Part shown: positions 24,797-34,421 of the stretch, piece by piece
Position numbering within the stretch: the first letter of the stretch is position 1
Layout of the letters: each line of letters begins with the position of its first letter
Assembly: GCA_963676045.1 (NCBI GenBank)
Contig: OY780938.1
Location: 310,001 to 374,000 of the forward strand
Direction of reading: 5' to 3'
Origin: Methanogranum sp963676045
Lineage (GTDB): Archaea; Thermoplasmatota; Thermoplasmata; Methanomassiliicoccales; Methanomethylophilaceae
Length of the DNA stretch: 64,000 bases
The notes under the pieces: generated by a model
What the model was told of the DNA's origin: nothing
The model's database searches: none
What the model saw: the letters and a program-made list of their open reading frames with translations, nothing else
Made by a program: the position numbers and the translations under genes

Positions 24797-27700
24797 ATGA
24801 TGGACAAAAGTGCAATTGAGAAATTCGCCATAAATGCAAGAATAAAACTAAGGCAGTCAGTGGAAGAGCGGATGTCTGTTCTGGGTATAAGCTCAAATGG
24901 TGTTCCAGATAAAGTACAGGTGATTGGTGACATTGTCATAATCAATCTTTCTAATGGAATGGAAACACGTTTGACCAAAGAAGAGTCAAACTATCGCGAT
25001 CAATTGATAAAAGAGGTCAAAAGACAGGGATATAACAATATTGTTGAATCAGTTGCATACACATGGTTCAACAGACTTATTGCCATTAGATACATGGAGG
25101 TCAATGATTACCTTCCGACTCATGTCCGTGTTCTTTCTTCAATAGTCCTAGGGAAGAAGGAACCAGATATCATATCACAATGTATATCGGTAGATCTGAA
25201 TTTTTTTCAGGATGAGAAGAATCGTATAATAGAATTAAAAAATAATGAGGATCTGGATAGGCTATTCGGAATGATGTTCTTGATCCAGTGCAGAGAGTTG
25301 AACAGGATACTTCCGGAACTATTCACTATTACTAAACCATATGAGAATATACTTTTGAAACTTTCATATACCAATCCTGACAGCGTCGTTAGAGATCTTG
25401 TCGATAATATCTCAGAAGAAGATTTCAAGGATGCGGTCCAAATCATCGGTTGGATGTACCAGTATTATAATTCGGAGTTGAAGGACGATACATTTGCAAA
25501 GTTGAAAAAGAATGTGAAAGTATCAAAGGAACGTATACCGGCAGCTACTCAATTGTTCACTCCTGATTGGATAGTAAGGTATATGGTTGAAAATTCTGTT
25601 GGAAGGGTTTGGCTTGAGGGACATTCCAATGATATCCTGAGATCTTCCTGGAAATATTATATTGATGAAGCTGAACAGGAATCTGAAGTTATTAGGCAGC
25701 TTGATGAAATCAGATCAGAAAGAAAAAATATGCTTCCAGAAGACATCAAGATCATCGATCCGTGTATGGGGAGTGGACACATTCTTGTTTATGCTTTTGA
25801 TGTTTTGATGCAGATATACGAATCATATGGATATAGCAAATCTGATTCGGCTACATTAATTGTTGAAAAGAACTTGTATGGGCTAGATATTGACGATCGT
25901 GCTTATCAGTTGGCATATTTTGCTGTAATGATGAAGGCACGTCAATATGATAGTAATGTATTTGATCGTATGATCAAGAACAATATACATTCAATTGTAG
26001 AATCAGATATCATCGAAGAGAGTGTATTCAATGGATATGGTATCAAGATGGGTTCAATGGATCGCTATCTTGCATTATCAGATATCAAATATCTTGTAAG
26101 TCAATTTTATAAAGGTAAATTATATGGTTCATTGATCGAATTGAGAGGCGTAAGATGGGACCTTATAGAGGCATTCATCAATGATCGTTCAATCTCGGTT
26201 TATAATACGCCTGAGATCGATGAAAGGCTGAAAGAGATAGTTGAGGTTTCTAAAGTTCTTTCTAAGAAGTATGATGTTGTTGTCACCAATCCCCCATATA
26301 TGGGGGGATCAGGTATGGATTCTGAACTTTCTAAGTTCGTTAAGGATAATTATCCTGATACAAAATCTGATATGAGTACTTGTTTTATGGAAAAAGCGTT
26401 TAAAATGTGTAATAAAACAGGTTTTTCTTCTATGATTAATATACCTGTTTGGATGTTTATATCTAGCTATAAATCTTTACGTAATACAATTATTTCAAAG
26501 AAAACTTGTGTGAATATGGTGCATCCAGGACGTGGGATTTTTGGATCGGATTTTGGTACAACTTCTTTTGTAATTCAAAATCAACATTATCGTAATTATG
26601 TTGGTACATATTGTAAATTATATCAAAAACAAGGTTCTGTTGATTCAATAGATGAAAAAGAAAGGGTATTTCTGTCTAGAAAAAATCGTTATTATGTGAA
26701 ACAAGAAATATTTGATAAAATTCCAGGTAGCCCTATTGCTTATTGGGTGAGTGAAAATTTTGTGAGAGCATTCATCGAATTTAGTAATTTTAATAATTTA
26801 ACCGAGTGTGCAGCTGGTGTTTCTTCGGGTAATAATGATAAATATCTTAGGTTGTGGTTCGAAGTTGATTATAGTGAGATTGCTTTTCACTGTAAATCGA
26901 ATAAAGAATTTCAAGAATCTACATTTTTATATGCTCCTTGTAATAAAGGTGGATTTTATAGAAAGTGGTATGGGAATAATGAATATGTTGCCAGATGGAA
27001 AAAATTTGAAGAATTTCATAGGAACGGATCAACATATAAACATCTGTTATTCAAAGAAGGTATGACGTGGTCTGCAATTACTTCATCAAAATTTAATTCT
27101 AGGTATTATTCATCTGGTTTTATCTTTGATCATGCATCGCCTAGTATGTTTACTATGGATCAATCATCATTACTATATCTAATTGGTTTTTCGAATTCTA
27201 ATGTATTTGAAAGATTTATTAATGTAATCAATCCGACAATCAATACTGGTGCAGATTCACTAAGAAAAATTCCGGTTGACAAATCATTTCCAGATAAGGA
27301 ATTAATTGTAGAACTTGTTAAAGAGAACATCGGTTGTAGTATGAATGAATGGGATTCATATGAACTTAGTTGGGATTTTAAGAGACATCCGTTTGTTTGT
27401 GGTGTTACAAAAATAAGTGAAGCATATAGCATGTGGCAACAATCATCTGAATCACGTTATTATGTTGTTCATGCAAATGAAGAAATATTAAATCAATATT
27501 TCATTGAAAAATACAAATTATCTGATGAATTAAAAAATACGGATAATGTAATTGTGTCTCTTAGAATTGCGTGTGTTCAAAGAGATGTTAAAAATTTTCT
27601 ATCATATGCGGTCGGGTGTATATTTGGAAGATATTCTCTCGATGTTCCGGGTTTAATTTATGCGGGTGGAATGTGGGATAGTTTAAAATATAGTCAATAT

Positions 27701-28285
27701 GAGGTAAGTTTCGATAATATCGTCATAATAAATGAAGATGAATATTTTGGTGACGATATTGTTAAAAAATTCGTTGAATTTGTTAAAGTAGTGTTTGGCG
27801 AGAGCACACTTGAAGAAAATCTTAAATTTATCGTAGAATCGTTAGAGATCAAAGGTTCAGGTTCATCTCGTGATAAAATTCGCATGTATTTTTTGAAGGA
27901 TTTTTACAAAGATCATCTTAAAATGTATAGTACCCTTCCAATTTATTGGTTATTCGATAGCGGAAAGGAGAATGGATTCAAAGCTCTGATTTATATGCAT
28001 AGGTATAATGAGAATCTCGTCGGAAAGATGCGTCAGAATTACCTTCTTCCTATGCAACGTAGGTATGCAGATCAGATCAACAGGGAGAAGGATCAGGTCA
28101 AACGTAGCTCTATTCAGAAGAAACTTGATGAGATTGAACGTTATGATTTAGCAATGGAATTGTATTCCTCCAATCCCGTTTCTATCGATCTTGATGATGG
28201 CATTAAGTTTAATTATGCTAAATTCCAGAATATTGAAAATAGTAAGTCTTCCAAAGATAGGATAAATTTACTTTATAAGATCTGA
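24797..28285 (+). CDS. pglX: BREX adenine methyltransferase PglX
   Basis: A 1162-residue N6-adenine methyltransferase that marks host DNA at a non-palindromic site. Motif I is DPCMGSGHILV (about 320-330) and catalytic motif IV is NPPY (498-501). QLFTPDWIVRYMVENSVGRVW (near 255) is the usual PglX approach helix region, here split by the motif. The target-recognition part lies downstream of NPPY and is far more AT-rich than both ends of the gene (see 26345-27955). The C-terminus returns to normal composition with RYADQINREKDQVKRSSIQ. The frame is intact throughout. It is followed two bases later by pglZ. Confidence 0.94.
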   Translation: MMDKSAIEKFAINARIKLRQSVEERMSVLGISSNGVPDKVQVIGDIVIINLSNGMETRLTKEESNYRDQLIKEVKRQGYNNIVESVAYTWFNRLIAIRYMEVNDYLPTHVRVLSSIVLGKKEPDIISQCISVDLNFFQDEKNRIIELKNNEDLDRLFGMMFLIQCRELNRILPELFTITKPYENILLKLSYTNPDSVVRDLVDNISEEDFKDAVQIIGWMYQYYNSELKDDTFAKLKKNVKVSKERIPAATQLFTPDWIVRYMVENSVGRVWLEGHSNDILRSSWKYYIDEAEQESEVIRQLDEIRSERKNMLPEDIKIIDPCMGSGHILVYAFDVLMQIYESYGYSKSDSATLIVEKNLYGLDIDDRAYQLAYFAVMMKARQYDSNVFDRMIKNNIHSIVESDIIEESVFNGYGIKMGSMDRYLALSDIKYLVSQFYKGKLYGSLIELRGVRWDLIEAFINDRSISVYNTPEIDERLKEIVEVSKVLSKKYDVVVTNPPYMGGSGMDSELSKFVKDNYPDTKSDMSTCFMEKAFKMCNKTGFSSMINIPVWMFISSYKSLRNTIISKKTCVNMVHPGRGIFGSDFGTTSFVIQNQHYRNYVGTYCKLYQKQGSVDSIDEKERVFLSRKNRYYVKQEIFDKIPGSPIAYWVSENFVRAFIEFSNFNNLTECAAGVSSGNNDKYLRLWFEVDYSEIAFHCKSNKEFQESTFLYAPCNKGGFYRKWYGNNEYVARWKKFEEFHRNGSTYKHLLFKEGMTWSAITSSKFNSRYYSSGFIFDHASPSMFTMDQSSLLYLIGFSNSNVFERFINVINPTINTGADSLRKIPVDKSFPDKELIVELVKENIGCSMNEWDSYELSWDFKRHPFVCGVTKISEAYSMWQQSSESRYYVVHANEEILNQYFIEKYKLSDELKNTDNVIVSLRIACVQRDVKNFLSYAVGCIFGRYSLDVPGLIYAGGMWDSLKYSQYEVSFDNIVIINEDEYFGDDIVKKFVEFVKVVFGESTLEENLKFIVESLEIKGSGSSRDKIRMYFLKDFYKDHLKMYSTLPIYWLFDSGKENGFKALIYMHRYNENLVGKMRQNYLLPMQRRYADQINREKDQVKRSSIQKKLDEIERYDLAMELYSSNPVSIDLDDGIKFNYAKFQNIENSKSSKDRINLLYKI
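26345..27955 (+). other. AT-rich specificity segment inside pglX
   Basis: Base composition changes sharply within the intact reading frame. Hand counts give 14 GC in 60 at 26401-26460 and 14 in 60 at 27181-27240, against 25 in 60 at 25741-25800 and 26 in 60 at 28021-28080. The left edge is just after the NPPY motif and the right edge near 27955. This covers the predicted target-recognition region. Confidence 0.75.
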
Positions 28286-28287
28286 GT

Positions 28288-30822
28288 GTGAATAATGTGG
28301 CGCAGGATAGTATTGTAGATAGGATAAGAAGCCGCTTTGATTCTATAAAGAAGTTTGAAACAAAGGGTCAAAGGGTAATTTTTTGGATAGATGAAACAGG
28401 AGAGTTCAAGGATTCAATTGACGGTCTAGATCTTGATGATATCAAGATACTGAAATTGAATGGATACAATAGTTTCAAGGTCAAATATTTACTAGAATGC
28501 GAAGATACCGAATCAAGATATCTCGTTTATTTGCCGTATCCTGTGCCCAAAGATATTGATAATATTCTTGCGGATACAATGCATTACTGCGATCCGCCGT
28601 TCTGTGCCGATAAGCCTTCTCTATTGTGCATGGATATGGGAATTCCTGTTAAAAATGTCGAGGTTATAAGGAAATATTTTAAATTCTTTAGCAATGGAGA
28701 TAGAAGAAAAAGATTTCAGCGTTTCGATGTTGACTATAATGACAGCAATTCCATCATTCTTGGGATGATGGCCGTTGTTCTGGATTCCGATTCTCCTGAG
28801 TTCAATCACATTTTAAAAAATGTTCTCCGTTTATACTCTGAATCTGTAGATTCAGATGACAGTTCGTCTGTTTTACAGATGATGGAATCATATGACCTCG
28901 TCGATTCTTTTTGGTATATGTGCAAAAAAGAGTATGGTATAGAAGATAGAACACTAGGAGGGCTCGTTCGCACTCTTTTCATTTCATATGCATCTTGCAA
29001 GATCGAATTAAGGAAGATGGCAAAGGTCGACCCATATACTTCTACGAAGGGCGGTCGCATTTCTACTTTTATTAATGGTTTGTATAACGATGCTGATTAC
29101 TTTGTAACTGCAGAAGTACTATCTGATTGGGTCTCTAACAAAATGAAGCTGAAGGAATATTTTGAGCTTTACGATTCAAAGACGCTTGCCGAATCTGATG
29201 CATTCAGATGTATAGATGAGATAATAATAGGTCGTTTGATTGGGCAGATGATCAGTACCTGTAAGCCGTTGGATAGCTCTGACGTATCAATATTGCGGAA
29301 GAGAGAAACACTTCATTTTTCCGATATATACGGGCCGCACTATAGCATGATAGAATTCGGACTTTACTTGCTTCAAGAGTTATCAAATTTTTCCGTTATT
29401 CTTTCAAGCATAAAATCACCTAAGTCGCTTATCGATAATTATGCATCGAAATGGTATGCTATCGATCGCTATTACCGCGGATTCATATTCAATATAGATA
29501 GGATCAATGACAAAAGCAGAGATATGGAGCAGTTTATAGATTTCATTGAAAATACGTATAATAATAGATTCCTCAACGAGTTATCTGAAAAACTTTGTTC
29601 TATGGTTAGATCATATAATGATCTTCCAGATCCGAAGCAGATAGACTTTTACAATAAATACGTTCAGAAATCAGATCAAGCCACAGTCGTTATCATATCC
29701 GATGCATTCAGATACGAGTGTGCTGCAGAACTGTCTGAAGATATTGACAAATCATCTAGAATCAAGGAACAGAAACTTGAGTACATGATATCTACACTTC
29801 CATCCATAACAAAATTTGGAATGGCCGCATTGCTTCCGAACAATGGTTTGCAAGTGTATCATGATGAAGAATATACCGTTAAGATAAATGGTATGGACAC
29901 TGACATGGACGATCGTGAAGGTGTTTTGAGAGCAAGGAATCCAGAGTCAGCAGTTCTTAGATATAAACAGGCAGTATCGATGAAAATAGCAGAGCTAAGG
30001 GAGATGTGCAGAGGTAAACGGGTCGTTTACATCTATCACAATGCCGTAGATGCTACCGGAGATAATCCTCAGACGGAAATGAATACATTCGTTGCTTGCA
30101 ATAATGCGATAGATGAGATCAAAAGACTGATAGAAAAAATAACCAACGGTTTGAGTTATACGCGGTTTATAATAACTTCCGATCATGGTTTCATATATAG
30201 AAGGCGGAAGATCGAAGAGATCGATAAGATCCAACTTCCAGAGCGGGTATTTGCTGAAAAACGTTATTTGTTAAGCGATATGCCATGTGGATTTGTACAA
30301 TCTGTGGAGATGTCCCTTGAATACTTGGGTAAAATGAATGGAGAGTTCTACGTTTCAGTTCCTGCATCGAGTGGCATATTCAAAGTTGCTGGGGCAGGTC
30401 AAAATTTTGTTCATGGTGGGATGTCTCCTCAGGAGATCGTCATCCCTGTGTTAACTGTTTATACAAATAAGGGAAAGGTCACAGAGGAATACGTTGGGCT
30501 CAAGGCATCCTCGAAACCAGTTATAAAGAAGAGTAGGCAAAACATCGGACTTTGGCAAGAGAACAGTGTTTCGGATAAATATCGTGAAGCGGTATACGAT
30601 CTGTGGTTCGAAGATGAGAATGGACACCGTGTTTCAGACATTCAGAGTGTAATCGCCAATAGAGTTGAAGGTCAAGAAATGGAGCACCGTATACATTTCA
30701 CGATAAGTATGACAAAAGGTACGGCATATCTCAACATCAAGAATAAAACTGATGAGGATGTACCAATTGTAAAAGAAGAATATCAGGTGCAGATAATGTT
30801 CACAGATCTGGGAGGGATATGA
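28288..30822 (+). CDS. pglZ: BREX phosphatase-like protein PglZ
   Basis: An 844-residue BREX core protein with an alkaline-phosphatase-superfamily PglZ domain. The metal-site strand VVIISDAFRYECA is at about 467-479, YHNAVDATGD near 583, and the second metal site IITSDHGFIYRRR near 629. The N-terminal 450 residues are the usual helical extension. PglZ is present in every BREX system and is needed for function; metal-dependent nuclease activity has been reported for some homologues. The annotated start at 28288 reads GTG. The next gene, brxL, begins two bases after the stop. Confidence 0.94.
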   Translation: MNNVAQDSIVDRIRSRFDSIKKFETKGQRVIFWIDETGEFKDSIDGLDLDDIKILKLNGYNSFKVKYLLECEDTESRYLVYLPYPVPKDIDNILADTMHYCDPPFCADKPSLLCMDMGIPVKNVEVIRKYFKFFSNGDRRKRFQRFDVDYNDSNSIILGMMAVVLDSDSPEFNHILKNVLRLYSESVDSDDSSSVLQMMESYDLVDSFWYMCKKEYGIEDRTLGGLVRTLFISYASCKIELRKMAKVDPYTSTKGGRISTFINGLYNDADYFVTAEVLSDWVSNKMKLKEYFELYDSKTLAESDAFRCIDEIIIGRLIGQMISTCKPLDSSDVSILRKRETLHFSDIYGPHYSMIEFGLYLLQELSNFSVILSSIKSPKSLIDNYASKWYAIDRYYRGFIFNIDRINDKSRDMEQFIDFIENTYNNRFLNELSEKLCSMVRSYNDLPDPKQIDFYNKYVQKSDQATVVIISDAFRYECAAELSEDIDKSSRIKEQKLEYMISTLPSITKFGMAALLPNNGLQVYHDEEYTVKINGMDTDMDDREGVLRARNPESAVLRYKQAVSMKIAELREMCRGKRVVYIYHNAVDATGDNPQTEMNTFVACNNAIDEIKRLIEKITNGLSYTRFIITSDHGFIYRRRKIEEIDKIQLPERVFAEKRYLLSDMPCGFVQSVEMSLEYLGKMNGEFYVSVPASSGIFKVAGAGQNFVHGGMSPQEIVIPVLTVYTNKGKVTEEYVGLKASSKPVIKKSRQNIGLWQENSVSDKYREAVYDLWFEDENGHRVSDIQSVIANRVEGQEMEHRIHFTISMTKGTAYLNIKNKTDEDVPIVKEEYQVQIMFTDLGGI

Positions 30823-30823
30823 A

Positions 30824-32314
30824 TTGACCAAAATTGAATCGAATCGTTTGATGGATGCTTACAATGGGTGCATTGTTCGTAAAGATTTGACAAAGAAGGT
30901 CAAAGAAGGAGCCAATGTGCCTATTTTCGTACTTGAGTATCTTCTAGGAATGTATTGTTCTTCTAATGATGAGGCAGAGATCAGTGAAGGTCTAAAGACC
31001 GTTAAGGAAAAGCTATCTAGATTATATATCAGGCCAGATGAGGCTGAACGTGTCAAGTCTAATATCCGTGAGGCAGGGGAAGGTTATGCCATAATCGATA
31101 AAGTGTCGGTCACATTGGATTATAAGAAAGATTTGTATGTTGCAACTTTTCTTAGTCTTGGATTGAAAAATGTACCAATAGATCAGGGAATGGTGGTTTC
31201 CAATCCAAGATTATTATCTGGTGGGATATGGTGCATAATAACATTCAATTATTCTTTTTTAGAAAATGATAAGGTCATCAATCCTTTCAAGATCACACGC
31301 CTTAGTCCTATACAGATGCCGTTGGTCGATTTGAATGAATATATTCACCAGCGTAGGAATTTTAACAAAGAAGAATGGATATCATTGATGCTTAGATCCA
31401 CAGGCATTGAACCAGATAGTCTCAGTGAACGTACAAAGTGGTTGCTTCTCGCACGTATGATGCCTCTTGTCGAAAATAACATCAACCTCTGTGAGCTTGG
31501 ACCTCGGAGTACAGGTAAATCACACATCTACAAGGAGATTTCTCCGAGTAGCATATTGGTCTCTGGAGGTCAGGCATCAGTTGCAAGTTTGTTTTACAAT
31601 GTCTCTTCTCACACGCCGGGATTAGTATGTAATTGGGATGTAGTGGCATTCGATGAGGTAGCTGAGATCAAGTTCAAAGATAAGGATGCTATAACGATCA
31701 TGAAGGACTACATGGCCTCCGGATCCTTTTCAAGGGGCGGAGAGCAACTTGAGGGAAAGGCCTCAATGGTATTTGTTGGAAATATCAATGAAAGTGTAGA
31801 TGCACTCCTTTTACAGGCTAGTTTATTCAAGCCATTTCCAATCGGAATGAACGAGGATACTGCATTCCTTGATAGGATACATTGTTACATCCCTGGTTGG
31901 GAGATCGAACCATTCTCACCAAAATCTTTCACAGATGATTATGGATTCATATGTGATTATTTTGCAGAAATATCAAGAGAATTGAGGAAGATGCAATATT
32001 CCAACATCATTGATATGTACTTTAGATTGGATGATAGTTTGAAACAGAGAGATGTTACTGCAATAAAAAAGATGGTCTCTGCGTTGGTCAAGATCATTTA
32101 TCCAAATGGGCAGATAGATAAATCTAGCGTACGTGAGATTCTTGAATTTGCGATGGAGTTGAGATCAAGAGTCAAAGAACAACTCAAGCGCATTCAACCA
32201 GATGGAGAATTTTCAGATGCTAGGTTTATTTATCATGATTTGGAGACAAATGAATCGAGAGAAGTTCTTGTTCCTGAGTGTGTAAAATTGAATCTAAGAC
32301 AAAATGTTGGTTGA
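30824..32314 (+). CDS. brxL: BREX AAA+ protein BrxL lacking the Lon-like protease domain
   Basis: A 496-residue BrxL with its N-terminal domain and AAA+ core. Walker A is LGPRSTGKSH (about 224-233) and Walker B is VVAFDEVAEI (about 273-282). FVGNINESVDALL and HCYIPGWEIEPFSP (about 325-365) are strong family phrases. The protein ends shortly after AMELRSRVKEQLKRIQPDGEF and the FIYHDLETNES segment, where typical type 1 BrxL proteins (about 680 residues) continue into a Lon-like protease domain. Nothing resembling that domain follows in any frame. The stop codon sits inside a perfect hairpin, so the short form looks stable. The annotated start at 30824 reads TTG. Confidence 0.9.
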   Translation: MTKIESNRLMDAYNGCIVRKDLTKKVKEGANVPIFVLEYLLGMYCSSNDEAEISEGLKTVKEKLSRLYIRPDEAERVKSNIREAGEGYAIIDKVSVTLDYKKDLYVATFLSLGLKNVPIDQGMVVSNPRLLSGGIWCIITFNYSFLENDKVINPFKITRLSPIQMPLVDLNEYIHQRRNFNKEEWISLMLRSTGIEPDSLSERTKWLLLARMMPLVENNINLCELGPRSTGKSHIYKEISPSSILVSGGQASVASLFYNVSSHTPGLVCNWDVVAFDEVAEIKFKDKDAITIMKDYMASGSFSRGGEQLEGKASMVFVGNINESVDALLLQASLFKPFPIGMNEDTAFLDRIHCYIPGWEIEPFSPKSFTDDYGFICDYFAEISRELRKMQYSNIIDMYFRLDDSLKQRDVTAIKKMVSALVKIIYPNGQIDKSSVREILEFAMELRSRVKEQLKRIQPDGEFSDARFIYHDLETNESREVLVPECVKLNLRQNVG

Positions 32315-32334
32315 TTTAACAACCAACCAACATT
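32303..32334 (+). terminator. BREX operon terminator overlapping the brxL stop
   Basis: Perfect 11-base stem AATGTTGGTTG / CAACCAACATT with a ten-base loop. The first arm contains the brxL stop codon (TGA at 32312-32314). A T-rich stretch follows. Confidence 0.7.
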
Positions 32335-32484
32335 TGTGATTTATTCTGATTAAGAATACGATTAAAAAATATTTTACTGATTGGCCATAATGTTATTGCA
32401 ATCATGAAATATATTAGGGCATAAGAGTAGTCAATAATGTGAGTTTTTTTAAAAATCAATATTAATGGTTAATGTGCTTTCCTT

Positions 32485-33234
32485 TCAGGGTCTTATCGCT
32501 TTCTTGATCCTTTTATTTCTCTTTTCAATAAACTCCAATTCATTATTGATGAAGAGCAGGTATTCATCAACGGATGTCGGTAAAGGACCATTCTTGAAAT
32601 CGTCATTATCAAGCCAAATTATTACGGATCTGTAATTTGGGTCTACACAATCCTGTAGATGGAAGAAATCGATATAGCCTTTGAAATCCACGAACAGATC
32701 GAAGAACACCTTGTCTTTCTGAAGCATCTCATATAACGGACTTGGAGTCCCCTCGTAATATCTCCTTATGCATTCCAATGTGAGGTCCCATCTGTCCTTT
32801 ATGAGTTGATTGCATCCTCTGGACTGATTTATGCCCTGCATCCTTTTTGGGAATATGATCTCTCCGCCGATGGTGTAGGATCTTCTGATGTAATCCTCGA
32901 CGAAGGCATGCCAGTCGGACATCGAATCTGCGACCTGTTCAATCATATGGCGATAATTTTTGTATCTGAAAAAAGTGGTTATCGAATCGCTTCCGAATCT
33001 GAGATCCTTCCACGTGAGGTAGTTGGATCCCAGTCCTGTAACAAGGTCCATATATTCTCCATCGGGCAGTTCTTTGCTCCACAGGGCCTTGTGATAGGAT
33101 TGCAAGACATTGCTGGCGATATCTGGATCTTTTTTCGTTCTGCCTAATATCTGATCATCGTTCCAAAAACCATCCCAATAGTGTGGCGTATCTTTTGTGA
33201 AATCGATATTTACGTCCACATCATTTAGATCCAT
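32485..33234 (-). CDS. DUF6994-family protein
   Basis: A 249-residue soluble protein of unknown function. Recognisable family phrases are YHKALWSKELPDG (about 47), the double motif YTIGGEIIFPKRM then NQSRGCNQLIKDRWDLTLECIRR (about 120-158, written here in part), and DFKGYIDFFHLQD (about 182). These match proteins I know as DUF6994. I set the start at the ATG at 33234; the frame opens at a TTG at 33240. It is moderately GC-rich and possibly native. It faces the end of the BREX operon convergently. Confidence 0.65.
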   Translation of the reverse strand: MDLNDVDVNIDFTKDTPHYWDGFWNDDQILGRTKKDPDIASNVLQSYHKALWSKELPDGEYMDLVTGLGSNYLTWKDLRFGSDSITTFFRYKNYRHMIEQVADSMSDWHAFVEDYIRRSYTIGGEIIFPKRMQGINQSRGCNQLIKDRWDLTLECIRRYYEGTPSPLYEMLQKDKVFFDLFVDFKGYIDFFHLQDCVDPNYRSVIIWLDNDDFKNGPLPTSVDEYLLFINNELEFIEKRNKRIKKAIRP

Positions 33235-33240
33235 GTGCAA

Positions 33241-34421
33241 GCAATCTAATTCCAGAGATAAAGTGATATCTTTGGAACTTACGAATTTGATTACTAGGTG
33301 ATGATTTTACTTATCTAGGATCTTGCAGCAATCAACGATTTGCATCAGGTTGTGTTAAGGCCAGAATATGTTGTTATTGAGGTCTATAAACAAGTTTATT
33401 ATTCATTATGTAATTAGTTAAGCTAATATCTTAATTTAAGTTATTATTTCTGTTGGCTGTATGAATTATGTTAAATTGAATATATTTAATGTAATAGCTT
33501 AACAACATATTTTATTTGCAATATGTCAATTTTCATTTTCTACATTCAATATTATTTTAGTATTTATCTTAACTAACATTATTTATTGCAATGTATAGTC
33601 ATATTTGTTTTAGTTCAATAATAATTTAGTTAATAGCTTAATCGAATAAATAAATTCCATATTGCAATTATTTTTAAGGTTTATAGTAAAAAATTTAATT
33701 ATTGTTGTAAAAATTCGATCAAATACCATAAAACTTGAAAAATCACTAAGATAATATGCATTTTCTAGATTTTAGTCTCAAAAATCATGGATATTTAACG
33801 TAAAAACAGTCTAATTAAGTTGATATTCGGGAGTCCGTCGTGGACGGGATAAATGTGATTTTACATAAGAAAATGATATTTTTCATTAAAAATTTTATAA
33901 AATCTTAATTTTTCACATAATTTATCACAGTTTACTCTATATTTTTTATTTTTTACTCATTTTAAAATTAATTAAGCTAATTACATTAGTATTATTATTT
34001 TTATTAATGTAGTGCCTTAAAAATTGAGTATTAAAAATAATGTTGTAAGTTAAGTTATTAGCTTAATAAATATTTGTTATATGTTATTTTGATTATTATT
34101 TGTATATTTATTATAAATTTATTGTTAAGTCTAATAATTATATTATATATAGTTATCAGCTTAATTAATAATGGATAATTACATTTCACAATTCTTTATG
34201 GAGATTATCTAATAAAAATTAATATTATAATGCAATCAACTTAATTAATATCAAATGTAAAAAATAGTTGGTATTTTTCGTGATATTAATAAATAATATC
34301 GAAATCAGAAACATTCGTAAAATATGGGGATAAGGGTCCCTTGGTGTCATATCGAAAGAGGGCCCCATCCTCAAATGCACTCGATCTCTAATAAAGACAA
34401 AATAATCATCGTCAGAATCAT
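33241..34421. repeat. Very AT-rich non-coding region with repeated AGCTTAA motif
   Basis: About 1.2 kb without a credible gene. A motif around AGCTTAA, often extended to TCAGCTTAATTAATA, recurs in both orientations: 33418-33427, 33493-33502, 33631-33640, 33811-33826, 33971-33980, 34055-34070, 34154-34174 and 34233-34252, with a further copy at 35756-35776. Two GC-rich islets interrupt it: a hairpin TCCGTC-GTG-GACGGG (33835-33849) and the Fic terminator. The pattern resembles an iteron or centromere-like site or a protein-binding array. Function is unknown. Confidence 0.6.
34324..34368 (-). terminator. GC-rich hairpin downstream of the Fic gene
   Basis: ATGGGG at 34324-34329 pairs with CCCCAT at 34363-34368, and an inner AAGGGTCCCTT can fold on itself. 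It lies 54 bases past the Fic stop codon on the minus strand, in otherwise AT-rich sequence. It could also be part of a small RNA. Confidence 0.45.

Noticed and set aside
24797..28285. Phase-variable pglX with inverted specificity cassettes
   Set aside because: No second partial pglX or inverted repeats lie nearby; the composition step suggests past exchange, not an active switch.
33241..34421. CRISPR array
   Set aside because: The repeated motif is short, in both orientations, irregularly spaced and lacks uniform spacers; no cas genes are present.
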